This document shows, piece by piece, positions 11,640 to 22,304 of a DNA stretch of 64,000 nucleotides (positions are counted from its first letter, which is position 1; each line of letters begins with the position of its first letter). Under the pieces are notes generated by a model that worked only from the letters and a program-made list of their open reading frames with translations, made no database searches and was not told the origin of the DNA. The translations under genes and the position numbers were made by a program. Where the stretch lies: the NCBI RefSeq assembly GCF_963675165.1, contig NC_087382.1:6868315-6932314 (forward strand), given 5' to 3'. Source of the DNA: Halichondria panicea. Lineage: Eukaryota; Porifera; Demospongiae; Suberitida; Halichondriidae.

Positions 11640-12120
11640 GTCTACATATATAAATAGGTGGTGAAGTATATATACTGACAGTGTACATTTATAAGTAGGG
11701 GTGTAGTATATATAGAGATAGGCATTATATATACTGACCATCTACATTTATAAATACAGAGAGGCATTATATATACTGACGGTGTACACTTATGAATAGA
11801 GCATCAAATATAATACTGAGAATCAACATTTTAAATAGAGTGGTGTTATATATACCGATCAACTACATTTATATAAGTGTGCCACGCTTATAAACAGAGA
11901 GGTGACATATATATACCGACCTACTACATTTATATAACATATATATACCGACGGACTACATTTATATAAGTGTGCCACACTTATAAATAGAGAGGTGACA
12001 TATATATACCGACCTACTACATTTATATAAGTGTGCCACACTTATAAATAGAGAGGTGACATATATACACTGACCTACTACATTTATAAGTGTACCGGGC
12101 CACGCCGCTTATAACTCTGA
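11640..12120. repeat. Left subterminal minisatellite of outer transposon
   Basis: About six imperfect ~60-bp units containing TATATACCGACCTACTACAT and the perfect hairpin ATAAGTGTGCCACACTTAT. The reverse-complement array is at the other end (25320-26270). Units nearest the tip are more diverged. The hairpin in each unit would suit repeated protein binding, which is inference. The minus-strand cysteine/tyrosine-rich ORFs here are artefacts of the repeat. Confidence 0.85.
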
Positions 12121-12238
12121 CAGAGAGGGATCATTACCCATTCTATAAGTATAACATCACATGATTGTAGGCGTGCCATGTGCATATATAGTGAGAGCCA
12201 TATAGCCACTTGAAAAGAGACTTAGTTAGGTGAATCAG

Positions 12239-14913
12239 ATGGCCAACATATCTGTGAATGTTGGCACACTCTCCACTGCATTAGCTGCTGCACTACAGCA
12301 AGCTGTTGGTACCAATCAGCAAAGTGTAACACCTCGACCTCAGGCTCAAGCACAAGTACAGAGTCAGCCAGGACCCAGCCTGAGCAATAGTCAGGGACCA
12401 AGTACAAGTGCAAGTGTAGGGTGAGTGGCAGTTAGTTTAATATGTAGGTGGGAGCTAGCTATGGAATTCGGAAGAGTCAAAAACAGTACTGTTTTTTGTT
12501 TGTTTAGACATGCCTTGTCAGTGTTGCCTTCATTTCTGAAGAGAAGAAAGGGTAACTCTACCCTCCCGAGAAAGCGCAAAAAAACGTTGCAAACATGGGA
12601 CAGAGACATCGTTTGCCTCCCTAAAGTGAAATCAGCAGATATGCATATCGCCTACCCAAGGGGAAAATATCGTGAACAGCTAGGGAAGAATGGGTTGATT
12701 GGAAAGGTACGGCTCAACTCAAATATGAGCATGCAAGATGCAAGAAGTCGAGCGAAATTCGCTCTGTGTTTCAGCAGCCGATGAAGGATCAACGTGACTT
12801 TCCTTACATTTACTTACAGTCAACAGGTTGTGGAAGTCGCTCGCTAACCATCCCATCCTTGTCGGCATCGTTTGAATGGACAGTGCAGCAGGTAGTGAAG
12901 ATCGGTGGAACCAAAGGAAACACATATATAATGGCACAGACTGAGTTGTTTACACCATTTGAGGTGAGCTACATGTTACTGAGTGCTAATCAAAGTCTAG
13001 TGTAAACATTTCAACAGCATGTCATTACATTTTTATAACGTGTTACCATTTCACACAGAGTGATCATGAGGATGACGATCATTCAGATGCAGAAATATCT
13101 TCAGATGAAGCTGAAAAAGTTTTCTCAAAGAAAGCTTCCTCGAAGAAAGCTTCCTCAAAGAAAGTTGAAAACGAATCTCCTGCCGTTAGTACATCTTTGA
13201 GTTCTGCTGAAAGTAGTTACCAGTAAGTTATATGTGTATAATTATTTTGTCAATAAAATAATTTTTGCAATTAGGAATTATGTTGACGTTATTGACCTCA
13301 CCACTGATGAATTACCAAACATGGAAAGTGATGACTCTGAATTAGATGATCTTCCTGTTGTTCCCATTTCAATGGATTCTCGGGCCATTAACAAGTAAGG
13401 TTTATATGGGGTGATTCTCAGTGATTTATCAGTTGGTCCATAGGATGAAGAGAGCACCAGACATGGTGGTTGCCAAACATGCAATGATACAGCACCAGCG
13501 AAAGGTCATCCAAGCTAAAGATGAGGAAGATGAGGAAGATACGCAATCTGTGTACATACGACGAAAATTACTCTATTCTGATTCTGATGCCTTCAAAGCC
13601 TTTTCTCAGCCTTCTTTTAATGTCTCTAAAATGTTGAAGGTGACATTCATTGGAGAGGGAGCTGTGGATGACGGGGGACCACGCAGGGAGTTTTTTTCCA
13701 TCCTAATGAGAGACACATTTGCTAAATCTGGATTATTTTGTGGATCACCTGAAAATGTTCTTCCAATCTATAGTATTCAGGGTGTTGCCGACAATCACTT
13801 CTATATCATTGGGAAAATGATATCTACAAGCATTGTCCAAGGTGGTCAGCCACCTTTGTGCTTTTCTCGAGCAGCAGCAGATTTCATTGTGTTTGATAAA
13901 GTTATCAGCACACCTTGTTTAGAGGATATCCCTGATTACGAGATTCGTGAACATTTGAAAAGAGTAAGTGATATATTTAAAGGCTGACTCTAATTAATGC
14001 GCTCTCTAATTATAATGTGTAGTGCAATTTAGCAAACTTCCAAAGTTGTATTTGCACTCCAAAATAGAGTATTGAGTATTGTACAACAGCTTCATTGAAA
14101 GGGTCATTAGTGATTACTTACATTATTAGGAGTGTAGGGAACTTAGCATTAAAAATGGCACGAAAGGTTGGTCCAAACAAATATTAGGCCACACCCACTC
14201 CTGAACTATGTCAGAAGCGCCAAATATGTGAGTGTAACTGTATAATTTTTTCAGCTGCAGAAATGTGACACCACTGAAGAGTTACAAGAAATGCTTCAAT
14301 CAGAACATTTCGAGTTCATTTTTGAGTGTGGCTATTCGAAATTGGTATCTTCTGTTGATATCACCTGTAAAGAGGAAATAATTAAATGCATATGGCTGAG
14401 CTACAACAGCTACGAAAAGGTATTAGAGAAACGTTGCAGATGGAGCTCCCCATATGCATGTATCCAAACGAGGTGCATTCCTTGTTGGTGCCGTCGTCCT
14501 CACTGAAGATCACTACACATTTCTTTCTGGATGAAGTAATAATTGATTACTCCGATCATGGATCTAATAAGCGCACTTTTGAAGAAGCTGTCATTCTCCA
14601 TTGGTCAGATTACATCATTGATTTACCTGGTAAGTGTTACAAACTAGTCAAACGAGTTCATTTTTTATTTTCCAGGACGAAATATCACACTTCAAGACGT
14701 GCTAAGATTTATGACTGGATCGACGTGTTTACCAGCAGTTGGGTTGAGAATCCCCCGTCAATTTCTTTTACTGATGCTGACCAGCTGCCTACAGTTTCCA
14801 CCTGTTCTTTGACCTTAACGTTCCCACGATCATGTTCTAAAATGTCAACTGACAATTTCCAACAAATGATGGACCTGTGTATTCTAGGATCATGCGGATT
14901 TGGACAGGTTTAG
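12239..14913 (+). pseudogene. HECT-type E3 ubiquitin ligase of outer transposon, frameshifted
   Basis: Proposed exons are 12239-12420, 12508-12963, 13059-13222, 13275-13394, 13444-13963, from 14255, and a last exon from ~14676. The splice joins examined keep frame. Exon 1 (MANISVNVGTLSTALAAAL, Q/S-rich) lies in the terminal repeat. The middle is acidic and serine-rich. The HECT N-lobe starts at VTFIGEGAVDDGGPRREFF (13640-13700). The C-lobe ends with TVSTCSLTLTFP, which holds the catalytic cysteine that would carry the ubiquitin thioester, and finishes GFGQV. Frameshifts at ~12750, ~14385 and the C-run at ~14750 mean no full-length product. It converges on the integrase of the same element, with the inner transposon inserted 63 bp past its stop. 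Confidence 0.8.
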
Positions 14914-14991
14914 AACTTAATGACTTTTGAATTATTCATGCGGATTTAGAACTTGAGAATTATTCATGCTGATTTGTATGGCGGTAGATTA

Positions 14992-15395
14992 GTGTCAAAA
15001 TTATGAGGTGTTTTTTCAGCAAGGGGGTTATTCTACAGAGGGTGTCAAAATTATATGGGGTGTCTTTTCAGCAAGGGGGTTATTCTACAGAGGGTATCAA
15101 AATTATATGGGGTGTCTTTTCAGCAAGGGATTATTCTACAGAGGGTGTCAAAATTATATGGGTGTCTTTTTAGCAAAGGGTTATTCTACAGACAGTGTCA
15201 AAATTCAGTGTATGGGATGTCTACTCTGTGTGTGTCAAAATTATAATGGATTGTCTTTCCAGCAAGGGGGGTTATTCTACAGACTGTCAAAATCAGTTAT
15301 ATGGGGTGTTTCAGCAAGGGGGTTGTTCTACAGGTGTCTTTTCAGCAAGGGGGGTTATTCTACAGACAGTCAGGTGTAGAATTAAGAGGGGTATT
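14992..15395. repeat. Left subterminal tandem array of inner transposon
   Basis: About seven units of ~50 bp, consensus near TGTCTTTTCAGCAAGGGGGT then TATTCTACAGA, with TGTCAAAATTATATGGGG. Reading it yields repetitive ORFs in all frames (FQQGGYSTD-like) that I regard as artefacts. The inverted counterpart is at 21745-22205. Confidence 0.85.
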
Positions 15396-15515
15396 TTTCC
15401 AACAAGGTCGTTGACTGTTATTCTAGTGTCAAAAGCATGAGGAGAGTTAGTTGGAGCGTGGCCCAACTTGATGGAGGGTGTATTTTTCAGCAAGGGTCTG
15501 CCATGCATTGCATGC

Positions 15516-15547
15516 TAGCCTCGATTCCAGGCCTTGAATCGAGGCTA
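15516..15547. other. Hairpin between array and integrase gene
   Basis: TAGCCTCGATTC and GAATCGAGGCTA form a 12-bp perfect stem around CAGGCCTT. GCATTGC-type flanks extend the symmetry. It lies in the presumed 5' region of the inner integrase gene; a regulatory role is possible but unsupported. Confidence 0.6.
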
Positions 15548-15874
15548 ATGCATTGCTCATTCAGCCTCTTCAAAGCGGCCTGGATTCGAGGCTTTTAAAT
15601 TATGGGAACTGAGTAATTTTTGAGAGGGCGTGGTCTCAATTACTTTATTAATGATCAAGCATGAGTTGTGACTGGATTGTAGACAGCTTGGTAGCACTTA
15701 TCTCCGATATGAAGGAGGGAAGAGTAGTAACAAGAGATATAGTGGATGGCTACAAGTGGAGAATTGAACTTATGTGCTCAGATTTAATGGCAAAGGGCAA
15801 AGGAAGCTATTTCTGGCGAATTATGTACTTCCGAGTGTAGTACTCTTGATTTACTGAACAAGGCCTACAAGGAG

Positions 15875-17207
15875 ATGGATACATTGCTAAATAAGTTGTT
15901 AAGTAATGGAGGAGGTTCTAACGCACAATTTCAAGCACCTTTGATGTTGTCTGGTGTAGTTGGACGACCAGCGTATGTTATTCCTGAAGAGCAACTTCAA
16001 TGTTTAATTGAATCTCGTTTCACAGTTCCTCAAATCAGCAAACTATTAGGTGTATCTGTATCCACAGTTCGTCGACGTATGTCATCCCTAAATCTTTCCA
16101 TCCGCTGTACATATTCACAAATATCAGACGAAGAGTTGGACAGTGTTGTTGGAGGTGTACAACAACAGTACCCAAACTGGGGTAACCGACAGATGTACGG
16201 TTACCTTGTGTCACGTGGAATCAGAGTGCAAATGAATCGAGTTCGGGAATGTCAGAGAAGAATTGACCCACAAGGATGTGTCTTGAGAAGGCTGAGAAAC
16301 TTAAGGAGACGAGTGTATTCAGTTCAAGGTCCACAACATCTTTGGCATATAGACGGGCACCACAAGCTAATCAGGTATGGCACCATGTTTTTCATTATTA
16401 TGATATCAATGATTAATTAATTTAGGTGGAAGCTTGTGGTTCACGGTGCTATTGATGGGTACAGCAGATTAATTGTGTTTCTCAAATGTGCTGACAACAA
16501 CACTTCTGAAACTGTGCTGTCCAATTTCACAGATGCAGTTCAGTTGCATGGAGTGCCTAGCAGAGTACGCAGCGATAGAGGTGGCGAGAATGTACTTGTA
16601 CACGAGTACATGGTGGCACATCGTGGACCAAATAGAGCAAGCTTTATTGCAGGGCGAAGCGTACATAACCAGCGTATTGAACGGTTATGGCGTGATGTCT
16701 ACAGTGCTTGCATTGTTGGGTATTACTGTTTATTTTCACACATGGAGGACATAGGTATCTTAGATGTTGACAACTCTGTTCATCTATTCTGTTTGCATTA
16801 CGTATTTCTTTCAAGAATTAATCAGAGTCTACATGACTTCACAGCTGCTTGGAACAATCATCCTCTTTCATCAGTCAGAAATGCAAGCCCAAAGCAACTT
16901 TGGATAAGTGGATCACACCCCCAAGACATTGATGAACAGGTATGCAAATAACAGTTGTTGATTAATTATATCTCTGGTCTCTATTTAGATCCACAACAGC
17001 GACTACGGTATTGATTGGGATGGACCTCTTCCTGTTGGCAGTAACGAGAGCTCAATAGTTGTTGATCCACCACAACAGCCTCTTTGCTCTATGGAATATG
17101 AAGAATTATCTTCTGTTGTACACCCCCTTGCACAGAGTTATGACCATGGCATGGATTTCTATATGGACGCTGTTGAATACACCTACAGTAAAATTAACAG
17201 TTGCTAA
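15875..17207 (+). CDS. Integrase-type DDE transposase of inner transposon
   Basis: Exons 15875-16374, 16426-16939 and 16989-17207 join in frame across GT..AG introns; the stop is TAA. The N-terminal part has a helix-turn-helix ([20 protein letters not shown], residues ~46-65). The rve catalytic core starts at WHIDGHHKL, with first Asp in HIDG, second in SDRGGEN, and Glu in RIERLWRD, 34 residues after the second Asp. The protein would cut and rejoin element ends in the nucleus. The true start may be upstream: an open stretch from ATG 15661 (MSCDWIVDSLVAL) leads towards this frame, but a one-base shift near 15800 separates them. So either an unseen intron or an N-terminal frameshift exists. It converges on the HECT gene of the same element. 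Confidence 0.8.
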
Positions 17208-17365
17208 GATTTAATAATTATGTCACTTCTGTTTCCATAAATAATCTCATGAATAAGTAATTTTGTGTCCATAAATATCTCTTGAATTAGTATATACTCC
17301 AGGAGAGATGAAAACTCAAAACAAAAAAATAATGATGATTGTGAAGGGTATTCTTGAAATTAAAA

Positions 17366-20300
17366 TCATGCCAGTCCCATGCCATCGTTTCCACGCAGAG
17401 ACAGCATTAGTTTGCTCCTGAACACATCATAAGATGAATGTCTACACGGGAGACGAAGACGGAGACTGCACGTACTGGCAGTTGCTAGTTCAGCATCAGT
17501 GAAGGTCAATGTCGGTACAGGCTGGAAACCAAGTGGGGGCTCCCTGTCAGCTCCAGTGAAAAAGATGAGAACATCGTCAAGAGTCACTTTGTCCCCATTC
17601 TCTGTTGTTGATGTTCCATCTATAGTAAAATGAATACCTTTGCATGATAGTGATCGAATTAGGCATTACACTTATATTAATGTGCAACTACATAGGAAAA
17701 TGAATGTAGTAAAAAATGTACAATACAGAGGAGGAAAAACACAATTAACCTTATGCACTTAATTATGACTTTTTAATGAACACGCATTCCGCAGTCGCGG
17801 TTCAATTGCACTTTGCTTCTGCAGTTTAAGTGAAATCACAATAATCATGTGCTTTCATAAGAAACAGGTGAAGAGAATGATTTTGGTACAGCCATGAACC
17901 TAATCCTGCTGCAACCAGGAACAGATACAGCTAGTCAGGCTCAGTACAGTCGGACATACCAGTAACTTTTTTTTACAGTATCTATGGTAACGTGAAAAAA
18001 ACTTTAGGAATGTCACATGAATGATGACGCATGTCCAATCTCCTCCTCTGCCATTATACAGTAAATTCAAATAAGAATACATTGCATCAAGAGTTTACGA
18101 ACGTAGGCATATACTGTACATCAGATGTATGTGGAGAGTAACGTGACTTCCTGTATCTGTCACAAGCTTGGAATTTGCACACTGACCAATCCAAGTGTGG
18201 GTGATGTAATCTATCAACCCATCCAAGTGTGGGTGATGTAATCTACTTTCTTGATAGATTACATCACCCACACTTGGATTGGTCAGTGTGCAAATTCCAA
18301 GCTTGTGACAGATACAGGAAGTCACGTTACTCTCCGCATACATCTGATGTACAGTATGCCTACGTTCGATACTCTCTCTCTATCATAAACTCTTGATTGC
18401 ATGAAATTAATCATTAAAGTGAAACCTTTGATTATTCGGACACCTTGGTTCTGGATAATCGAATGGATAAACCACGCCTTGATCCCACATAATGGACAAA
18501 CAGCAGAGCCACATGGTTGCCAGCGCATGCGCAGAAGATAAGCAGGCCTGTCTCCATAGTAATGCGCATGTGCAATAAAAGGACAAGCCAAAAATAAAAT
18601 TGCCAAGCCGGATAATGGAGGTTCAGAATAATGGACGTTCTACTGTATTACATTTAGTTTCTTCGTGTCCAACTTCTTCTGCGTGTACATCATATATAAT
18701 GGGAATCACTAATAAATACCACAGTATGATATTCTTTGGCCTAGGTGAACACCAAAAAAGAACACTGCCTTATACATGTATGTCAAATTAACTAGTACCT
18801 TCACATTCTTCCAAAAAATCCATGAAGAAGATGTACGCAGCCTCTTCTTTGGCTTTTCTATTTGAATCAGTTAGTGAGAACACACACGGAAACTTCTTAA
18901 AGAAGTCTACAAAAACAATAACAATATGAATGCATGACATATAATATTAATTAACGCACCCTTTGACAATACGCTTGGTTGCTGACAGAACAAAGGCTGC
19001 ATCAAATCAGAGTAGTTTTGAACATACTTGAGGACTTCACAAGTGTGTAACCCCTCTGTGAATTGATCTAGTTCCGCTTTGATCTTAATCAAGGAATGGT
19101 AGTCTCTCAATGCGTTCTTGATCCCATCCTTGTCAGCCATGGAGGCAAGGCACAATGCCTTACTATAGCCGGTGTCGCACACGAGTCCAACTTTTTCGTC
19201 ATCTTCGAATATTAACCTCAGTTTTTCATCCGTATCTGCATCATTGATCAGAAGGGGTACACCACATTAAAAGCCATGCAGATATCTAGGGTGTATAATT
19301 ATTTGCTTTGTGCGTATATTTGCTAATAAATCACATGGTGTGAATGAGTGTACCACCAACTAGGGGGGTCATGCTCCCCCTGCTTGGGCAAATTTTTTTC
19401 ATCTTGGGATTGCCTTTGCAAATGTTATAATTTTTATTTGTCCATAATTATACTTAGTCTTACCGGAAATTACCCGCTACAAGGTCATTTTAAGGGGGGG
19501 GGGGGGGGGGGGGATTGGGCTAGGGGGCTCCCTCTCCTGTGTATCATAATGATGACTTACTTGACTTACTTCTCTCAAAAGGGTTCGGACCTGTTCATTT
19601 GGAACAGCTGTATCATCCCTTACTCCCAGGTAAGTCCCCGTGCAGATGTACCGGTACACTGAAGGGTGAAAAGCAGGTATTCCAGAACCCCCTTGTACAA
19701 TACTCATAGCGGTGATTTTGCCAATGTTCTTGAAGTCCTCATTCTGAACACAATTTGTTATTAAATGTATGCACACCCATACATAATGCGCATTTAATTT
19801 ACCTGCAGAGCAACAACATTCTTCAGCGGAAAACATTGGCCACTCTCATTGCTGGTGCAGTACTTTTCAGTTACCCCCTTTGCAAATAGACGATAGAATT
19901 CTCTCAGTGGCCCACCAGTGTCTACTGCTGCCTCACTCACAAAACTGACCTGTATAGTACCCATCCGTAATCAATGTACATTTATGATAATAACTTTCTT
20001 AAACTTACTCTGAGAAGATTGGACGTATTGAATCGTTTCTTCTTTGCTTCTCTGATCCCATCTTCCACTACAAAGCCACGTCGCACATCAATACTAGTAC
20101 GGGAAGCAACCTCCCAGTCCTCACTGTTGACATCAGGGATGTGAATACCACACTTCGCCCTCAAGGCCAACACAATATGGCTCAAGCAGTTCAGTTCTCT
20201 AAATAAGTATAGCATTATCTCACAGTACATTATCTCACAGTACTATACACACATAATCACAGCTGGTTATACCTTGGTTGACAAAAGTCGTCCATACTGT

Positions 20301-21627
20301 TTTTGACAGCAAGTAAGATATCATTTTCTAGGGTCAAGTCTACCAAGTGGGATGATTGAGTATGGTCTTGTACCTAAACATTTTTTGGGGATGTTATCCT
20401 CATGCTATAAATTGGAGCATTGCTTACTTGTACACCACTGTTGTTAGGAGTAATTGGGGAAAAAGCTGGCGGTAGTGGAGATTCTGGTGGTGAGCTCAGG
20501 TAACTAAATTCTTCTTCTTCAGAGAATGCTTGAGGAAGGGGAGAATCCAACCTTAGCGAACAAATTAAACATTAAGAACTTGATAAAATGAACTGCACCT
20601 TTTACAAGTATCGAGATGTTGTTTAAGTTGACACAATGGAATGCTTTGATCACATTTTAGGCATATTTCAGTCGGTGCAATTCCCTACAGAGCAGTACTC
20701 ACACGAAGCACTACCAACCAAATAAAACTTACCAGATCTTTATTCTCCAATACACGTTTCAAACATAATTTCTGCTGTAGAGGACGGATAAACACTTTAG
20801 CACTACCTACAACATTCTTTAGGTACTGAACAGTATAGCCTCCACTTTGCGGTGGAATTACCCCGAGCTGACGATTGTTGTTGGGTAAGGTGCGTAACAG
20901 TTCATACCCCCCTGCATTCACAAGCTTTGGATATGCATTAAGAAGTTCATCGTGGAACTCAAATGCCTCGCCATATTCAAATAGACAGATTTTCTTTGGT
21001 CCAAGCCCAGCATTGATGAGGTCTGCTTTTTCCATTGGAGTTGGAGGAATTGACTGATCCACATTTGCCAGACAAATAAATTCGTGCTCCCACATACTCA
21101 GCTTTACTTTTTTCGATTTTTTTTTACCTGTTCCTGTTTTTTGTCCATATTCTGACATCCACGGAGGACGGCGAGTAGGCAGTGATAGACCACGTCGGCT
21201 TGACATGAACTGTGGCACATTACAGGTACCAGAGCGAGAGCTTCCTGGAAGCTGCTGATCCTCTCGAGCTCTCGGCCGCGGAGGTTGCCGATCAGTACCA
21301 GAGCGAGAGCTTCCTGGAAGCTGCTGATCCTCTTGAGCTCTCGGCCGGGGTGGTTGCCGATCAGTAACATTTCCTGTATGCAGAACAATTATTTTTATAT
21401 CACTACTACTACTGTGCTTTCTTTAATGGAACCCTTCCCCCCCCACACTCGTACTCTCCTAGACTACTTTCACCTACTTTCCCTGACTCTACTTTCACCC
21501 ACTCTCCCTGACTCTTTTACCACTGACCCCCACTGTTCGAAAGCTTACTTGAGCTACTGCTTTGTGGGCTCATCATGGACAAAGCGTTCTCGAGGAGACT
21601 GCGAGCAGCTCTTACAGAATCGTCCAT
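17366..21627 (-). CDS. HECT-type E3 ubiquitin ligase of inner transposon
   Basis: Proposed exons on the minus strand are 21627-21549, 21373-20733, 20684-20599, 20551-20428, 20373-20273, 20198-~20012, ~19951-19804, ~19740-19580, ~19236-18961, ~18905-18810 and ~17625-17366. Domains in order are a proline/glutamine-rich repeat, a conserved block (LSMWEHEFICLANVDQ...GLGPKKICLFEYG), and a zinc-finger-like CLKCDQSIPLCQLKQHLDTC. The HECT domain then runs from RTSIDVRRGFVVEDG and VSFVSEAAVDTGGPLREFYR. The C-lobe has catalytic Cys in TASTCSLRLRLP and ends MGLA. The expected role is transfer of ubiquitin from an E2 to a substrate; the target is unknown. Most junctions keep frame. I could not resolve the frame across the ~19570/19236 junction. 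No other disabling change was seen. Confidence 0.75.
18085..18372. mobile_element. Foldback element in an intron of the inner HECT gene
   Basis: Arms of ~125 bp, starting GAGTTTACGAACGTAGGCAT-like at the left and ending with the complement near 18345-18370. Both arms contain CACAAGCTTGGAATTTGCAC and its reverse complement. The loop holds a direct repeat of ATCCAAGTGTGGGTGATGTA. It lies between the last two exons of the HECT gene, so splicing could remove it. Confidence 0.8.
19494..19513. other. Poly-G tract, 20 consecutive G
   Basis: Twenty G in a row on the plus strand, in an intron of the minus-strand HECT gene, where it reads as poly-C. It is prone to G-quadruplex formation and to sequencing error. 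Confidence 0.95.
21226..21363 (-). repeat. 69-bp coding tandem duplication in HECT exon 2
   Basis: Two 69-bp units with few differences, each encoding 23 residues (TDRQPPRPRAQEDQQLPG then SSRSG). The period is a multiple of three and keeps the reading frame. This is a proline-rich, probably disordered linker before the conserved WEHEF block. Confidence 0.85.
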
Positions 21628-21744
21628 CTCTTCTTCTTCACCACGTGGACTTTCATCTACATGTGTGACCTTTAACCCTGTGACCTTTAACCCTGAATAC
21701 CCTTTGCAGAAAATCCTTGCAGTAGTTTCTAAGTAGCACCCTGT

Positions 21745-22205
21745 CCTGGAAAAAGACACCCCTCATAATTTTAATACTGTAGAATATACCCCTTGCTGAA
21801 AAATTAAGACACCCCATATAGTTTTGACACTGTCTGTAGAATAATCCCTTGCTGAAAAGACACCTCATACAATTTTTTAACACTATACCCTGTGTGTAGA
21901 ATAACCCCCCTTGTTGAAAAGACAACCATATAATTTTGACACTGTCTGTAGAATAACCCCCTTGCTGAAAAGACACCCCATATAATTTTGACACTGTCTG
22001 TAGAATAACCCCCTTGCTGAAAAGACACCCATATAATTTTGACACTGTCTGTAGAATAACTCTCTTGCTGAAAAGACACCCATATAATTTTGACACTGTC
22101 TGTAGAATAACCCTCTTGCTGAAAAGACATCCCATATAATTTTGACACTGTCTGTAGAATAACCGTCTTGCTGAAAAGATACCCCCTCATAATTTGACAC
22201 TGTTG
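21745..22205. repeat. Right subterminal tandem array of inner transposon
   Basis: Eight to nine ~50-bp units, reverse complement of the left array: TGTAGAATAACCCCCTTGCT, then GAAAAGACACCCCATATAAT. It lies upstream of the HECT gene, so it may be part of its 5' region. Confidence 0.85.
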
Positions 22206-22304
22206 TACCGCCATAGATTTGGACAGTTCAGAATTGAATGTATTGTTACAATCGTTTCGTTAACTTCATGCAATTCTATTATTATCATTAATTAAACATA
22301 ATAA

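Larger units (their letters stand above)
14977..22215. mobile_element. Inner HECT/integrase DNA transposon, apparently recent
   Basis: Begins TATGGCGGTA and ends TACCGCCATA. It is flanked by the perfect 6-bp direct repeat GATTTG (14971-14976, 22216-22221). At 7,239 bp it carries convergent integrase (plus, 15875-17207) and HECT (minus, 21627-17366) genes with 158 bp between their stops. Subterminal ~50-bp tandem repeats mirror each other at the two ends. It sits in the ~150-bp spacer between the convergent genes of the outer transposon, so it damages neither. Its proteins and repeats differ from the outer copy, so it is a sister family, not a duplicate. Both catalytic sites are present. This is the best candidate here for a recently active element. 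Confidence 0.87.

Noticed and set aside
11859-12041. ORF with YICYINVV repeats
   Set aside because: Artefact of the ~60-bp noncoding minisatellite.
12230-12238. Alternative GTG start 9 bp upstream of the first HECT exon
   Set aside because: GTG is not a normal eukaryotic start; ATG at 12239 and its twin at 25179 are preferred.
14992-15395. Repetitive ORFs FQQGGYSTD-like that could be taken for a repeat protein or CRISPR-like array
   Set aside because: Units lack unique spacers, are open in several frames and have an inverted twin at the other end of the transposon. They are subterminal repeats.
17366-20230. Treating the minus-strand HECT exons as a host E3 ligase gene
   Set aside because: They lie entirely between matched inverted arrays and a 6-bp target duplication, next to a transposase gene.
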